A DNA stretch of 60,642 nt from Bacillota bacterium. Lineage in GTDB: Bacteria; Bacillota; Clostridia; Christensenellales; SZUA-584. The DNA is taken from positions 1 through 60,642 of the forward strand of contig JAEZIZ010000084.1 in NCBI GenBank assembly GCA_023415915.1. The letters run 5' to 3'. The position numbers and the translations under genes are program-made. Under the pieces are notes generated by a model. That model did no database searches, had not been told where the DNA came from, and saw nothing but the letters and a program-made list of their open reading frames with translations. How positions within the stretch are numbered: position 1 is the stretch's first letter; every line of letters begins with the position of its first letter. Shown in pieces: positions 34,901 through 42,802 of the stretch.

Positions 34901-37900
34901 CCGAAACATCGCAGAGCCTTATATTCGGCTCGTTTACGAGTATTTCAAACAGGCGAACGAGATGGCGGATTATGCGCTTTATCGTCGATTTGCGGAACAG
35001 CCGGGTGTTATATTCGAGCTGGCACGACAGCCCGCCGTCCTGCTCATAGAGTTCGAGCGTTAAGTCGAGCTTCGCTATACCCGGGTCAAACGGGTAATAC
35101 CCGCATTCAAGCCCTTCAAGGCTTAAACTGAACACATCCTTGGAATACGCGATCATCGTGTCGAATAGCGGGTTCCGGCTCATGTCCCTCGGCAGAGCGA
35201 GGTCTGAGATTATCTTTTCAAGCGGGTACTCGGAATGCGTGAACGCGGCCACCGTGTTTTGGCATACCTCGTCAAAAAATTCTGCAAAGCTTAACTCCCC
35301 TCTCGGAAAGCTGCGCAGCGGTACGGTGTTGATAAACACGCCGGCAACGTCCTCTATCTCCTCGCGCTTTCTGCCCGACACCGGCGTTCCGACAATTATA
35401 TCCTCCTGCCCGGTGTACTTTGAAAGAAGCACGTTGTATACCGCGAGCGCGGCCATAAACAGCGTAGCTCCCCTTTGCTTTGCAAACGAGCGCAGCCTGT
35501 CGGTAATTTCGGCGCTTATGTTAAAGGCGAGCCTTGCGCCTTCAAACCGCTGCACGGCCGGGCGTTGCCTGTCGGTGTGCAGATTCAACAGCGGCAATTC
35601 GCCCGAAAGCGCGCCCTGCCAATAATCGCGCTGCACAGTCACGCTTTTGGATTCCATAAAATCCTGCTGCCATACTGCATAATCCTTATATTCGAACTCA
35701 TTGCGCTTTGGAGTTTTCCCCTCGTATATATCCGCAAGATCTTTTAGCAGTATATCCATAGTGCGCGCGTCGCTTATTATGTGATGCATATCTATGAACA
35801 GCACATGCTCATCACTGCCTGTTTCGATAACCGCCGCGCGCATCAGAGGCGCGCGCTCCAAATCAAACGGCTGCATGAGGCCTTTGAGCGTGCGGCCGAG
35901 TTCTTCTTTTGCGCATTTTATATCTGCAAGCTCAAACGGAACGCTGCTGTTTATTATCTGCCGCAGCTCCGAATCCTTCAATACAAAGCTGGTGCGCAGC
36001 GCGTCATGCCTATTTATAAGCGCTTTAAAGGCGTCGCCGAGCTTTGCTTTATTAAGCTTGCCGCGTATCGAAAACGCTACGGGTATGTTATAAGCCTTGG
36101 AGTCGGGCATTCCCTGCATAAGCACCCACATACGCTGCTGCGCCGAAGATACCGGATAATCCGCCGCGTTGGGTGCGGGCTTAAGCGGCAGGTACGACGT
36201 CTGTTCCGCGGCGTCTATCAGCGCAGCAAGGTCGGCGAGCCGCGGGCAGCGGTATACCTCTTCAAGCGATATATCCACGTAGAATTTCTGCTTCACCTTT
36301 ACCATTACGCTCACTATGGTAAGCGAGTCTCCGCCTATGTCAAAGAAGCTGTCGTCGCGCCCTATCGGCCCGGTTTTGAGCACGTCGCTCCAAATATCCG
36401 CGAGTATCTGTTCCGTCGCGGTCTCCGGAGCGGTAAAATCTTCTTTCAGCGCCATTATGTCTACCCCTGGGTCGGGAAGGCTGTCCCTGTCAACCTTGCC
36501 GCTGGAGTTAAAAGGCAGCGAGTCTATCCTTACAAAATAGGAGGGTATCATATATGCGGGCAAATTGCGCATAAGCTCCGCCCTTACCTCGGACAGCTTG
36601 GGCGGGTTACCGCACAGATACGCGCATAAAAACTTGCGGCCCGAAGCGTCGGTACGGTCGGTCACAGCGCACGCGGTAACGCCCGGCACACGTATCAGCA
36701 GGTTTTCAATCTCACCGAGCTCTATGCGGTATCCGCGTATCTTTACCTGTTTATCCATCCTGCCCAGGAATTCAATCTCGCCAAGCGGATACCACCTCGC
36801 CAGGTCTCCCGTCCTATATAGCTTCTGGCCGGGTATAAACGGGCTGTCTACAAACTTTTCGGCAGTCAGCTCGGGCTTGTTTATATACCCGCGCGACAAG
36901 CCAAAACCTCCTATGTACAGTTCTCCGGGTACGCCTATAGGCACGGGGTTTCTGTGCTCGTCCAGTATGTAAGTCTTAACGTTGGGCATCGGTTTGCCTA
37001 TGCTGGGCACCCTTGCCTTTGTAACATTCGTACATGTGGCGCAAACCGTTATTTCCGTCGGCCCGTAAAAGTTCGTTATGCGCGCCCTCGTGCACCCTTG
37101 CACTTTTTCGAGCAGCTTTTCGGTAAGCACGTCTCCGCCCAAGCCTATCTCACGGAAATCCTTAAGGCACTCCGCTCCTTGTTTGTCGGAAAGCAGCAAC
37201 TCCATACGGCCCGGCGTCACAACCATCATATTGACGCCTTCGGCTTTTATCAGCCGCGCCATATTCTTTGGTATGTTTACCTCATTCTCCTGCGCTAGCA
37301 CAAGCGTCGCTCCGTTCATGAACGCTAGCAGCACTTCCATTACGCTTATGTCAAAGGATATGGAGGCGGCGCAAAGCAGCTTCGCTCCCGGCGCGAATTC
37401 CCATATCTTATTCAAAGAATACACGAAGTGAACTATCGAGCGATGCTCTATCTGCACGCCTTTAGGTTGGCCTGTAGAGCCGGAAGTGTATATCACATAA
37501 GCAAGGCTGGAAGGTGTGCAGTCCGAAATCGGCCGCTCTTTGCACGGCTTAAGAGGCTCGTCGGTTTTTATAGCTAGCAGGTTAAAGCCATGGCACCTAG
37601 ACTCAAGCTCAGGCGATACCAACACTACTTTGACACCGCTGTCCGTAAGCATATACGCTATGCGGTCGTGCGGAAGTTCGGCGTCCAGCGGCAAAAACGC
37701 GCCGCCCGCTTTAAGTATCGCGAGCAGTGAAACGCAGTAGTCCGCCGTACGGTTGACATACAGCCCTACAACGCTGTCCGCGGTAACGCCATGCTTTTTA
37801 AGATGTGCCGCAAGTGCGGTTGAGCGCTCCTCCAGTTCACCGTATGTCATGGGCTTGCCGCCGCATACTATCGCAACGGCTTCTTTGGGCGTGCATGCTA

Positions 37901-39305
37901 AGCGCTTGTACCACAGATCTACAAGCGTCTCGCCCTGAGGGAACGCAGTATCGGTATCGTTGAAGCGCTCAATTATCCTCTCGCGCTCCTCTCCGCTCAT
38001 CAGTTCAAGCATAAAGAGCGGCTTATCCTTATGCTCTATGATATCCGACAGTATATTTATCATGTGGGAGTGGAAATATTCTATCTCCTTCTCCGAAAAG
38101 AACGGCGCCTGATGGTCATAATCCACTATAAACCTGCCGTTGTTTTCCCTGTCGTTGACGTGAATGGAGAGCGAGTTTGTCAGGTATCCGCTGAAATGCC
38201 AGCGGCCTTCGTAAGTGAACTGCTCGGTATTCTTCTGGAACTTGCCTATCTGGTAGGAAAGCGTCACGTCATAGAGCGACTCTAAGCCTTTATGCTGTTT
38301 CCTGAGCTCCTGCATTAACAAATCATACGGGTATTTCTGATGCTTCAGCACGGAAAACCACTGGTTGGATACGAGCTGCGCGAACTCAATGAACGGAAGC
38401 TCGTCCATTATCTCAATGCGTATAGGCACGGTGGATACGAACATGCCGAAAGCGCCCTTTGCGTGCAGCGACGTCCTATTCGCAACCGGCGCGCCTATTA
38501 TGATATCCTTCTTGCCGGTTATGCGGTTAATATGTACGGCGAGCGCCGAAAGGAATAGAGAAAAGGGCGATATGCCAGCCTCGCTGCAGAACGAACGTAT
38601 CTGCGACGACAGCTTTGTGGGTATAACAAATGCCTTGCGTTCCGCCTTTGTGCTGAAATAGTTTGTCTTTTTTTGTTTGATCACCGTGGGCTCGGGAAGC
38701 TCCTTAAACCTTTTAAGCCAGTACTGCTGGTCGTACTCGAATCTTTTTGATTTAAGGTATTCCTGCTCGTCACGGATATACTCAAGGTATGAGCGCAGCT
38801 TAAACTCAGGACATTCTTTTCCGCTGAGAAGGCTCTGATAGTTTTCCATCACCTGATTGCCGAAGTCTATAATAGCGAGCCCGTCCGAGATGATATGGTG
38901 GAACTTTACGTACAGCCATCCTTCGTTCTCGCTCAGCTTTATCATTGCGAAATAATAAAGATTGCTGTCTATAAGCGGCATAGGCGCCTGCGTCTGCATA
39001 CTGTCCCATTTATAAAGGTTTTTTACGCCGCGATCCGTAAAGTCGAGACAATCTATTTTATAATATTCATAATCGGCAACATACTGGTAAGGCACGCCGT
39101 CCTCAACGCCTACCCTAAGGCGAGCCGACTCGTTATCACGTAAAAAAACGTTTACGGCGCGTTCCAACAGAGCGTAATCCAGCTTGCCTTTTATTTTAAG
39201 CGTGCCGGCATTGTTCCACATTCCCGTGCCCGGGTGCAGTTTTTCCGTAAACCATATTCTTTGCTGCGGATGAGTAAGAGCATAATGCTTTTGTTTTTCA
39301 CTCAT
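31938..39305 (-). CDS. two-module NRPS with terminal reductase (C-A-T-C-A-T-R)
   Basis: A 2455-residue nonribosomal peptide synthetase. Domain order (numbering from ATG 39305): C1 7-440 (HHIISDG, 136-142); A1 455-945 (YTSGSTGQPKG at 606, K937); T1 with S994 (GGDSL); C2 1050-1470 (HHIISDA, 1174-1180, the usual glycine replaced by alanine); A2 1485-1975 (YTSGSTGIPKG, K1968); T2 with S2025; thioester reductase 2093-2455 (TGVTGYLG near 2098; Y2258 and K2262 in YVKSK). An N-terminal C domain implies acylation of the first amino acid; the reductase implies release as an aldehyde or alcohol. Nothing looks broken. ATG 39305 follows AGGAAC and is preferred over GTG 39323. Confidence 0.95.
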   Translation of the reverse strand: MSEKQKHYALTHPQQRIWFTEKLHPGTGMWNNAGTLKIKGKLDYALLERAVNVFLRDNESARLRVGVEDGVPYQYVADYEYYKIDCLDFTDRGVKNLYKWDSMQTQAPMPLIDSNLYYFAMIKLSENEGWLYVKFHHIISDGLAIIDFGNQVMENYQSLLSGKECPEFKLRSYLEYIRDEQEYLKSKRFEYDQQYWLKRFKELPEPTVIKQKKTNYFSTKAERKAFVIPTKLSSQIRSFCSEAGISPFSLFLSALAVHINRITGKKDIIIGAPVANRTSLHAKGAFGMFVSTVPIRIEIMDELPFIEFAQLVSNQWFSVLKHQKYPYDLLMQELRKQHKGLESLYDVTLSYQIGKFQKNTEQFTYEGRWHFSGYLTNSLSIHVNDRENNGRFIVDYDHQAPFFSEKEIEYFHSHMINILSDIIEHKDKPLFMLELMSGEERERIIERFNDTDTAFPQGETLVDLWYKRLACTPKEAVAIVCGGKPMTYGELEERSTALAAHLKKHGVTADSVVGLYVNRTADYCVSLLAILKAGGAFLPLDAELPHDRIAYMLTDSGVKVVLVSPELESRCHGFNLLAIKTDEPLKPCKERPISDCTPSSLAYVIYTSGSTGQPKGVQIEHRSIVHFVYSLNKIWEFAPGAKLLCAASISFDISVMEVLLAFMNGATLVLAQENEVNIPKNMARLIKAEGVNMMVVTPGRMELLLSDKQGAECLKDFREIGLGGDVLTEKLLEKVQGCTRARITNFYGPTEITVCATCTNVTKARVPSIGKPMPNVKTYILDEHRNPVPIGVPGELYIGGFGLSRGYINKPELTAEKFVDSPFIPGQKLYRTGDLARWYPLGEIEFLGRMDKQVKIRGYRIELGEIENLLIRVPGVTACAVTDRTDASGRKFLCAYLCGNPPKLSEVRAELMRNLPAYMIPSYFVRIDSLPFNSSGKVDRDSLPDPGVDIMALKEDFTAPETATEQILADIWSDVLKTGPIGRDDSFFDIGGDSLTIVSVMVKVKQKFYVDISLEEVYRCPRLADLAALIDAAEQTSYLPLKPAPNAADYPVSSAQQRMWVLMQGMPDSKAYNIPVAFSIRGKLNKAKLGDAFKALINRHDALRTSFVLKDSELRQIINSSVPFELADIKCAKEELGRTLKGLMQPFDLERAPLMRAAVIETGSDEHVLFIDMHHIISDARTMDILLKDLADIYEGKTPKRNEFEYKDYAVWQQDFMESKSVTVQRDYWQGALSGELPLLNLHTDRQRPAVQRFEGARLAFNISAEITDRLRSFAKQRGATLFMAALAVYNVLLSKYTGQEDIIVGTPVSGRKREEIEDVAGVFINTVPLRSFPRGELSFAEFFDEVCQNTVAAFTHSEYPLEKIISDLALPRDMSRNPLFDTMIAYSKDVFSLSLEGLECGYYPFDPGIAKLDLTLELYEQDGGLSCQLEYNTRLFRKSTIKRIIRHLVRLFEILVNEPNIRLCDVSVLSQEELWQVTQGFNRTDAPLDANKTIQSILEKLAVSQGSKTAIIVGKEHISFDGLNRRANQIAYWLREKGVGRNTIVAMSIHRSVDMVAALFGILKAGGAYLPLDPEYPPERVSFMLKDSGAKVLITDGGVFTFGGEMLCIKNIPQGLPEENLAAVDRMEDAAYVIYTSGSTGIPKGAILPRRAFLNLYEGTKTTIEYDRDQVSVSVTTVSFDIFVIDALLPLLFGCTVALSTEEELRQPHLLAKLIESTGAGFIQTTPTRMRILMGDPSFRSAAAKHIKKIVLGGEEFPLSLLKLLKKYTSAKIISGYGPTETTVYCTFKDLSNTSHITIGRPITNTRMYILDKYLRPVPIGVLGEAYISGACVATGYINREELNRKKYLPDPFWPGQIMYQSGDICAFMPNGEMEIHGRVDYQVKIRGMRIELGEIEAAMRTIKGVKEAVVKDWGEGANRYLCAYYAMSRNVEPETIREYLASRLPAYMVPSFFIGMKELPTTPNGKVNRKELLEPDRESAEKKRISADGMSETERKMAKTWARVLKTGNIGPEDNFLALGGDSLGVIKVQAYILQYGWTVRTKDFYECETLRDLCGRLNQQTAKPAPKTLKEKAENVYISEYAHIKKARLKNVLLTGVTGYLGAHILEQLCSEKETHIYCLVREKDKKACERYLKEVLAFYFGMEDCSRMMKRITVLRGDISEPHLGIKYPGKLDVDTVLHCAAITDHVGRYEDFYKTNVEGTKHAIELAQSADAAMLHVSTYSVSGTYYTDSPAQKGEFDESCLYVGQNYADNVYVKSKFQAEEAVLEALDKGLNARIFRVGLLTGTVSGQFQMKPEKNAFANRIRALCEAGCVPIGMLGARIEMTPVEACAEAIIKLAKTESKHPVFHVYNDNRMTLGDIVALLEQCGYAIEVLSDGEFMRRMTLLSRKGEISTLTGLVDDLNSKETANITVTCKATKELLGRIGFTWPEINADYMARFVNSINSRQSKEI

Positions 39306-39378
39306 AAGTACGTTCCTAACCACCGATCCGATATTTCATGCCTAGTAAAATCCTTCGGCAATTGCTACCTTATATTAC

Positions 39379-40032
39379 TCACATGTTCTTCGCTTTTTTA
39401 TCAGCCCAAAGCTCTCCGGTTACGCGCTCCAAAGTAAATTCCGCTGTTTTCGAGCATACGGCAGCTTCATATCCCGGAATGCCGTCTATCAAAGCAAACT
39501 TGCAGCCTTCGGCATTGGTTACTATACCGTCTTTTGTCGGATAGACGGTTATGCTGTCAAGCGCGCTTATACCGGAGCCCGTAAACTTAAGATAAGCTTC
39601 CTTGAGCGTCCATATCTTGAAGAACAACTTGTCCCTGTCCTGTACGGAAGCGAGAGCCTCCCTCTCTTCCGCAGACATTATACGCCTGATTACACTGTCG
39701 GAGAAAGGCCTGACCATTTCTACGTCTACGCCCACCGGCTCGTTGTTTACCGCGCACATAGCGACGCGCCCCGAATGGCTTATATTGAAATGAATGCCCT
39801 TGATGTTTTTCAGATACGGCTTGCCGTTTTGCCCGGCGCCCCAGTCCTCTGGCCTTGGCTCTATTCCGTATGTGCGTTTCAGAGCATAACATAACAGGCG
39901 GTGAGCTGTAAGCGCCGCCTGCGCGTCTTTTTTATAGCGCATACGCAGTATTCTTGCGCGTTTTTCCGGGCTCATGGGCGGCCAGTTTTCGGCCGCCGCG
40001 TCGCCCGCAACCTCAGCAAAAAACACCCTCAT
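39379..40032 (-). CDS. Sfp-type 4'-phosphopantetheinyl transferase
   Basis: This 217-residue enzyme moves the phosphopantetheine arm from CoA to carrier proteins. Magnesium ligands D103 and E105 (GVDVEMV) and the WTLKEAYLK motif (W141, K144, E145) define the Sfp family, and the length is that of the Sfp/Gsp type rather than AcpS. The start overlaps the ACP stop by 4 bp. It should activate the ACP and both T domains of the NRPS. The 73 bp between it and the NRPS hold no gene and no clear terminator. Confidence 0.93.
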   Translation of the reverse strand: MRVFFAEVAGDAAAENWPPMSPEKRARILRMRYKKDAQAALTAHRLLCYALKRTYGIEPRPEDWGAGQNGKPYLKNIKGIHFNISHSGRVAMCAVNNEPVGVDVEMVRPFSDSVIRRIMSAEEREALASVQDRDKLFFKIWTLKEAYLKFTGSGISALDSITVYPTKDGIVTNAEGCKFALIDGIPGYEAAVCSKTAEFTLERVTGELWADKKAKNM

Positions 40033-40253
40033 CCATTACTTTCCAAATAGTTTATTATATCTTTAATCTTTGAAAACTTTCTTATATCCTTTTCGGGCAC
40101 CTCTACATTAAAAGCGACCTCGAAAGCGCATACAAGCTCCACGAGATCGAGAGAATTTATATTAAGGTCCGTCAACAGCTCCGTATCGGGAGTTATATCC
40201 ACGCCTTTGCAGTCGATATTTTCTTCTATTATCTCCTTTACTTTTTCAAACAT
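40029..40253 (-). CDS. acyl carrier protein
   Basis: This 74-residue acidic carrier protein has the phosphopantetheine serine S34 in LNINSLDLVEL and four predicted helices. The residue before the serine is asparagine rather than the common aspartate of DSL. The ATG at 40253 overlaps the end of the ligase gene by 8 bp; an upstream TTG at 40274 is less likely. Sandwiched between acyl ligase and PPTase genes, it probably carries the fatty acyl starter that the first C domain joins to the first amino acid. Confidence 0.92.
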   Translation of the reverse strand: MFEKVKEIIEENIDCKGVDITPDTELLTDLNINSLDLVELVCAFEVAFNVEVPEKDIRKFSKIKDIINYLESNG

Positions 40254-41931
40254 CTGTTTTGCATTCCTCCGCAACTTTATAACGTATAATCTTCTTAGTC
40301 GAAGTTTTAGGAAATTCCCTGTCGCGCAACTCGAATTTGCGCACCTTTTTGTAGTATATAAGCTTCTTATTCGCTTTGTCTATCTCTTCCTGTACGGCTT
40401 TTTTAAGCGCGTCTTCATCCATGCCTTTGCTTGCCTCGAGGTCGGGATACACAAGCGCCATAAGCATATCTCCCGGCGCCTCTTTCACCATCGCCTCGGC
40501 TATCAAGGGGCTCTTGCAAAGCAGTTCCTCTATCTCTTCGGGCATTACGTTTTTCCCGTTTTGGAGCACTATTAGGTCCTTGCACCTGCCGGTTACATAA
40601 AGGAAGCCGTCGCTATCCAAATACCCAAGATCTCCCGTCTTGTACCAACCGTCGTCGAACGCCTCTGCGGTAGCTTCTTCATCGTCAAGGTATCCGGCCA
40701 TTACGTTTTTGCCTTTTACAAGTATCTGCCCCTCTTCGCTTATGCGGACGCTGCAGCACGACAACACGGGCCCGACCGACTTATCCTTATAGCTTTCATT
40801 ACGGTTGGCCGCTATTATAGGAGAACACTCCGTCGTACCATAGCCCTGAAGCACCTTTATGCCAAGGTCCCTAAAGCCCTTGACAAGCGCCGGGTCAAGA
40901 TGCGCCCCGCCGCATATTATAAGCTTAAGCCTGCCTCCGAAGAACTCGTGTATCTCATGAAACAGCTTTTGTTTGACGTCTATTCCCAACGCGGAAAGCG
41001 CGTTGCCCAACGCAATCCCGATTTTGAGCTTTCTTTCCTTGCCCTGCTTTTTTGCGTTTTCCCATATCCTCTTATAAAAGGTGTCAAGGTACAGCGGCAC
41101 AAGCACCATAATGGTGGGCTTAAAAGCGGCAAAGCAAGACTGAAGCTTCTTTACGCTTGGGCAGAATGCAATAGTGCATCCCCTCAATATAGGCGAGAAT
41201 ATCCCACCCACGTCTTCATACGAATGATGGATAGGAAGCACCGACAGCAGCGTATCCTCTTCCTTATAGAGTATATTTTCGCACGCGGCTACGATGTTTG
41301 ACGCTATGCAGCGGTGCGTAAGCATAACGCCCTTGCTCGCTCCTGTAGTGCCAGACGTAAAAAGTATAGAACAAACCCGCTCCCGGTCGATCCGGGTATC
41401 CGAATAAAGATCCCGTCCGGCGCTTACCGCCTCTTTGCCAAGCCTTATAAGTTCGCCCAGCGTTTTCTTTCCCGCGCCTTTGTCCGTATAAGAAACCGTG
41501 AGTATTTCAGGCAATGACTCGGAAACAAATGCCGCTTCTTCTTTGTAAGTGTCTGAAAAAATAAAAGTGCCGGCGCCGGAGCGCTTTATAAAGTAAAGTA
41601 TATCATCCTTGCCGAGTTCTTTATCCAGAGGAACTACGGTAATATTGCTGTTTACTATCGCAAAATAGCTGAGCACCCATTGATATGAGTTTTCGCCGAT
41701 CAGCGCTACGCGGGTGCCGGAAAGCCCAAGCCCAATAAGAGCGTTACCGAGTGCACATATATCATCGCCGAACTGAGCGTAAGTGACTGACTCGATTCCT
41801 GAATTATCCGTCAAAGCCTTAAACGCTTCTTTTTTCCCGTAAAGACGGATACTTCTGTCCGTAAGCTCTTTCAGATCACGGATGTGTTCCGTTACATACA
41901 AGGGATATTTCCTCACAAACATGCCCCCCAT
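40246..41931 (-). CDS. AMP-forming acyl ligase (fatty acyl-CoA/ACP ligase)
   Basis: This 561-residue member of the ANL superfamily activates a carboxylic acid as acyl-AMP and transfers it to CoA or a carrier protein. ILFTSGTTGASKGVML is the P-loop-like motif, LQGYGTTECSP the A5 motif, YKTGDLGYLD A7 and GRCKDLIVL A8; the catalytic lysine lies in PKTSTKKIIR. Layout matches long-chain acyl-CoA synthetases; the insertion typical of FAALs is not evident, so ACP loading could be direct or through CoA. As first gene of the NRPS operon, next to the ACP, it is the likely source of the N-acyl group. The start is ATG 41931 or 41922; neither has a strong Shine-Dalgarno. Confidence 0.9.
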   Translation of the reverse strand: MGGMFVRKYPLYVTEHIRDLKELTDRSIRLYGKKEAFKALTDNSGIESVTYAQFGDDICALGNALIGLGLSGTRVALIGENSYQWVLSYFAIVNSNITVVPLDKELGKDDILYFIKRSGAGTFIFSDTYKEEAAFVSESLPEILTVSYTDKGAGKKTLGELIRLGKEAVSAGRDLYSDTRIDRERVCSILFTSGTTGASKGVMLTHRCIASNIVAACENILYKEEDTLLSVLPIHHSYEDVGGIFSPILRGCTIAFCPSVKKLQSCFAAFKPTIMVLVPLYLDTFYKRIWENAKKQGKERKLKIGIALGNALSALGIDVKQKLFHEIHEFFGGRLKLIICGGAHLDPALVKGFRDLGIKVLQGYGTTECSPIIAANRNESYKDKSVGPVLSCCSVRISEEGQILVKGKNVMAGYLDDEEATAEAFDDGWYKTGDLGYLDSDGFLYVTGRCKDLIVLQNGKNVMPEEIEELLCKSPLIAEAMVKEAPGDMLMALVYPDLEASKGMDEDALKKAVQEEIDKANKKLIYYKKVRKFELRDREFPKTSTKKIIRYKVAEECKTDV

Positions 41932-41939
41932 CCGATATT

Positions 41940-41956
41940 CTGTTGTTCTTCAACAG
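41940..41956. promoter_or_regulatory. inverted repeat over the NRPS operon start, candidate operator
   Basis: CTGTTG and CAACAG form a perfect 6-bp inverted repeat with a 5-base spacer. It abuts the -10 of the proposed promoter and lies just before the ligase gene, so it could be an operator or a 5'-UTR hairpin. Confidence 0.45.
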
Positions 41957-41983
41957 TTTAGCATATATTTTCCTAGCTTTCAA
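41955..41983 (-). promoter_or_regulatory. candidate promoter of the NRPS operon
   Basis: The minus strand has TTGAAA (41978-41983), a 17-base spacer and TAAACT (41955-41960), about 24 bases before the ligase ATG. The -10 is imperfect (4 of 6). The surrounding 150 bp are very AT-rich. Confidence 0.4.
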
Positions 41984-42084
41984 CAAAAACCACAAATTAT
42001 GCTATACACATATACATATATATGTAGTTATTTTTATAATTGTTATCGATTTTTGTATAAAAATAAAATGGCATGCCTGGTGTT

Positions 42085-42714
42085 TTATGGATGTTTGTAT
42101 TTTTCGCACTTGCGAAGGAAATATTCTATGTTTTTAAGCTCTTCATCCACGATTTGCTGTGTAAGCCCGCCCCTGCCCAAGCGGTCGCAAAAGCACAGCA
42201 GCGCAACTTCTCCGGCGTCCGTTTGCTTAACCATGCTTTTTAAGTCCGCAAAGGGAAGATGCTTTGTCACATACAGCAGCTGCATATGCCAGCGCACCAA
42301 AGCGCTTACGCTCTTTATTAAAGCTTCGTCCCCGGTACACGCCTTAAGAAAATCGCGGGCCAACGTTTCACCCGCGGCGTCGTGCTCGTAAGCGGTTATC
42401 CTGCCGTTTCTTATTTTCGTATTCGTTATCTTTCCCAAATCGTGCAGCAGCGCGGCCCACATAAGCGCGCGGAGGTCACGGCTTAATCCCCTTCTTTCGG
42501 CGGCGTTGTCTACAACGAGCATAGTATGGTTCCATACGTTCCCTTCGGGGTGATGCACAGGCGACTGGGGGATCTCTTTCAACCGCGCAAGCAGCGTAAA
42601 CGGATAGCCGTCCGGGAACAGTTCGTTCTTAATAAGGGCATTAAAATAAACCGAGGGCTTTTCATCCTCAATAAGATGTTTTTCAAATTCCGAGAAAACT
42701 TTTGAAGCATCCAT
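42085..42714 (-). CDS. HD-domain protein (HDIG-like phosphohydrolase)
   Basis: This 209-residue HD superfamily protein resembles the HD domain of tRNA nucleotidyltransferases. HPEGNVWNHTMLVVD holds the first histidine, ALLHDLGKI the HD pair, and DAGEVALLCFCDRLGRG the last aspartate. Small-molecule phosphatase or nuclease activity is typical; the substrate is unknown. It is 153 bp upstream of the NRPS operon on the same strand, with an AT-rich spacer between, so membership in that operon is doubtful. The start codon has no obvious ribosome site. Confidence 0.78.
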   Translation of the reverse strand: MDASKVFSEFEKHLIEDEKPSVYFNALIKNELFPDGYPFTLLARLKEIPQSPVHHPEGNVWNHTMLVVDNAAERRGLSRDLRALMWAALLHDLGKITNTKIRNGRITAYEHDAAGETLARDFLKACTGDEALIKSVSALVRWHMQLLYVTKHLPFADLKSMVKQTDAGEVALLCFCDRLGRGGLTQQIVDEELKNIEYFLRKCEKYKHP

Positions 42715-42769
42715 GTCACAAATATTATCGTTTGTGCGAGCGCTCTTTATTCGCAGCGGCTTTCCAGTT

Positions 42770-42792
42770 AAAAAAAGGAGCCCGCAGGCTCC
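42770..42792 (-). terminator. intrinsic terminator after the triple-repeat membrane protein
   Basis: The minus strand reads GGAGCC, TGCG, GGCTCC and seven Ts, eleven bases past the stop at 42803. Confidence 0.9.
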
Positions 42793-42802
42793 GTGATTGT
42801 GC

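Noticed and set aside
35781..36629. A 282-codon open frame opposite the NRPS
   Set aside because: Antisense to the A and C domains, full of arginine and tyrosine, without a start context or recognisable domain.
42085..42714. HD protein as first gene of the NRPS operon
   Set aside because: A 153-bp AT-rich spacer with its own promoter candidate and operator-like repeat separates it from the ligase gene, so co-transcription is not supported.
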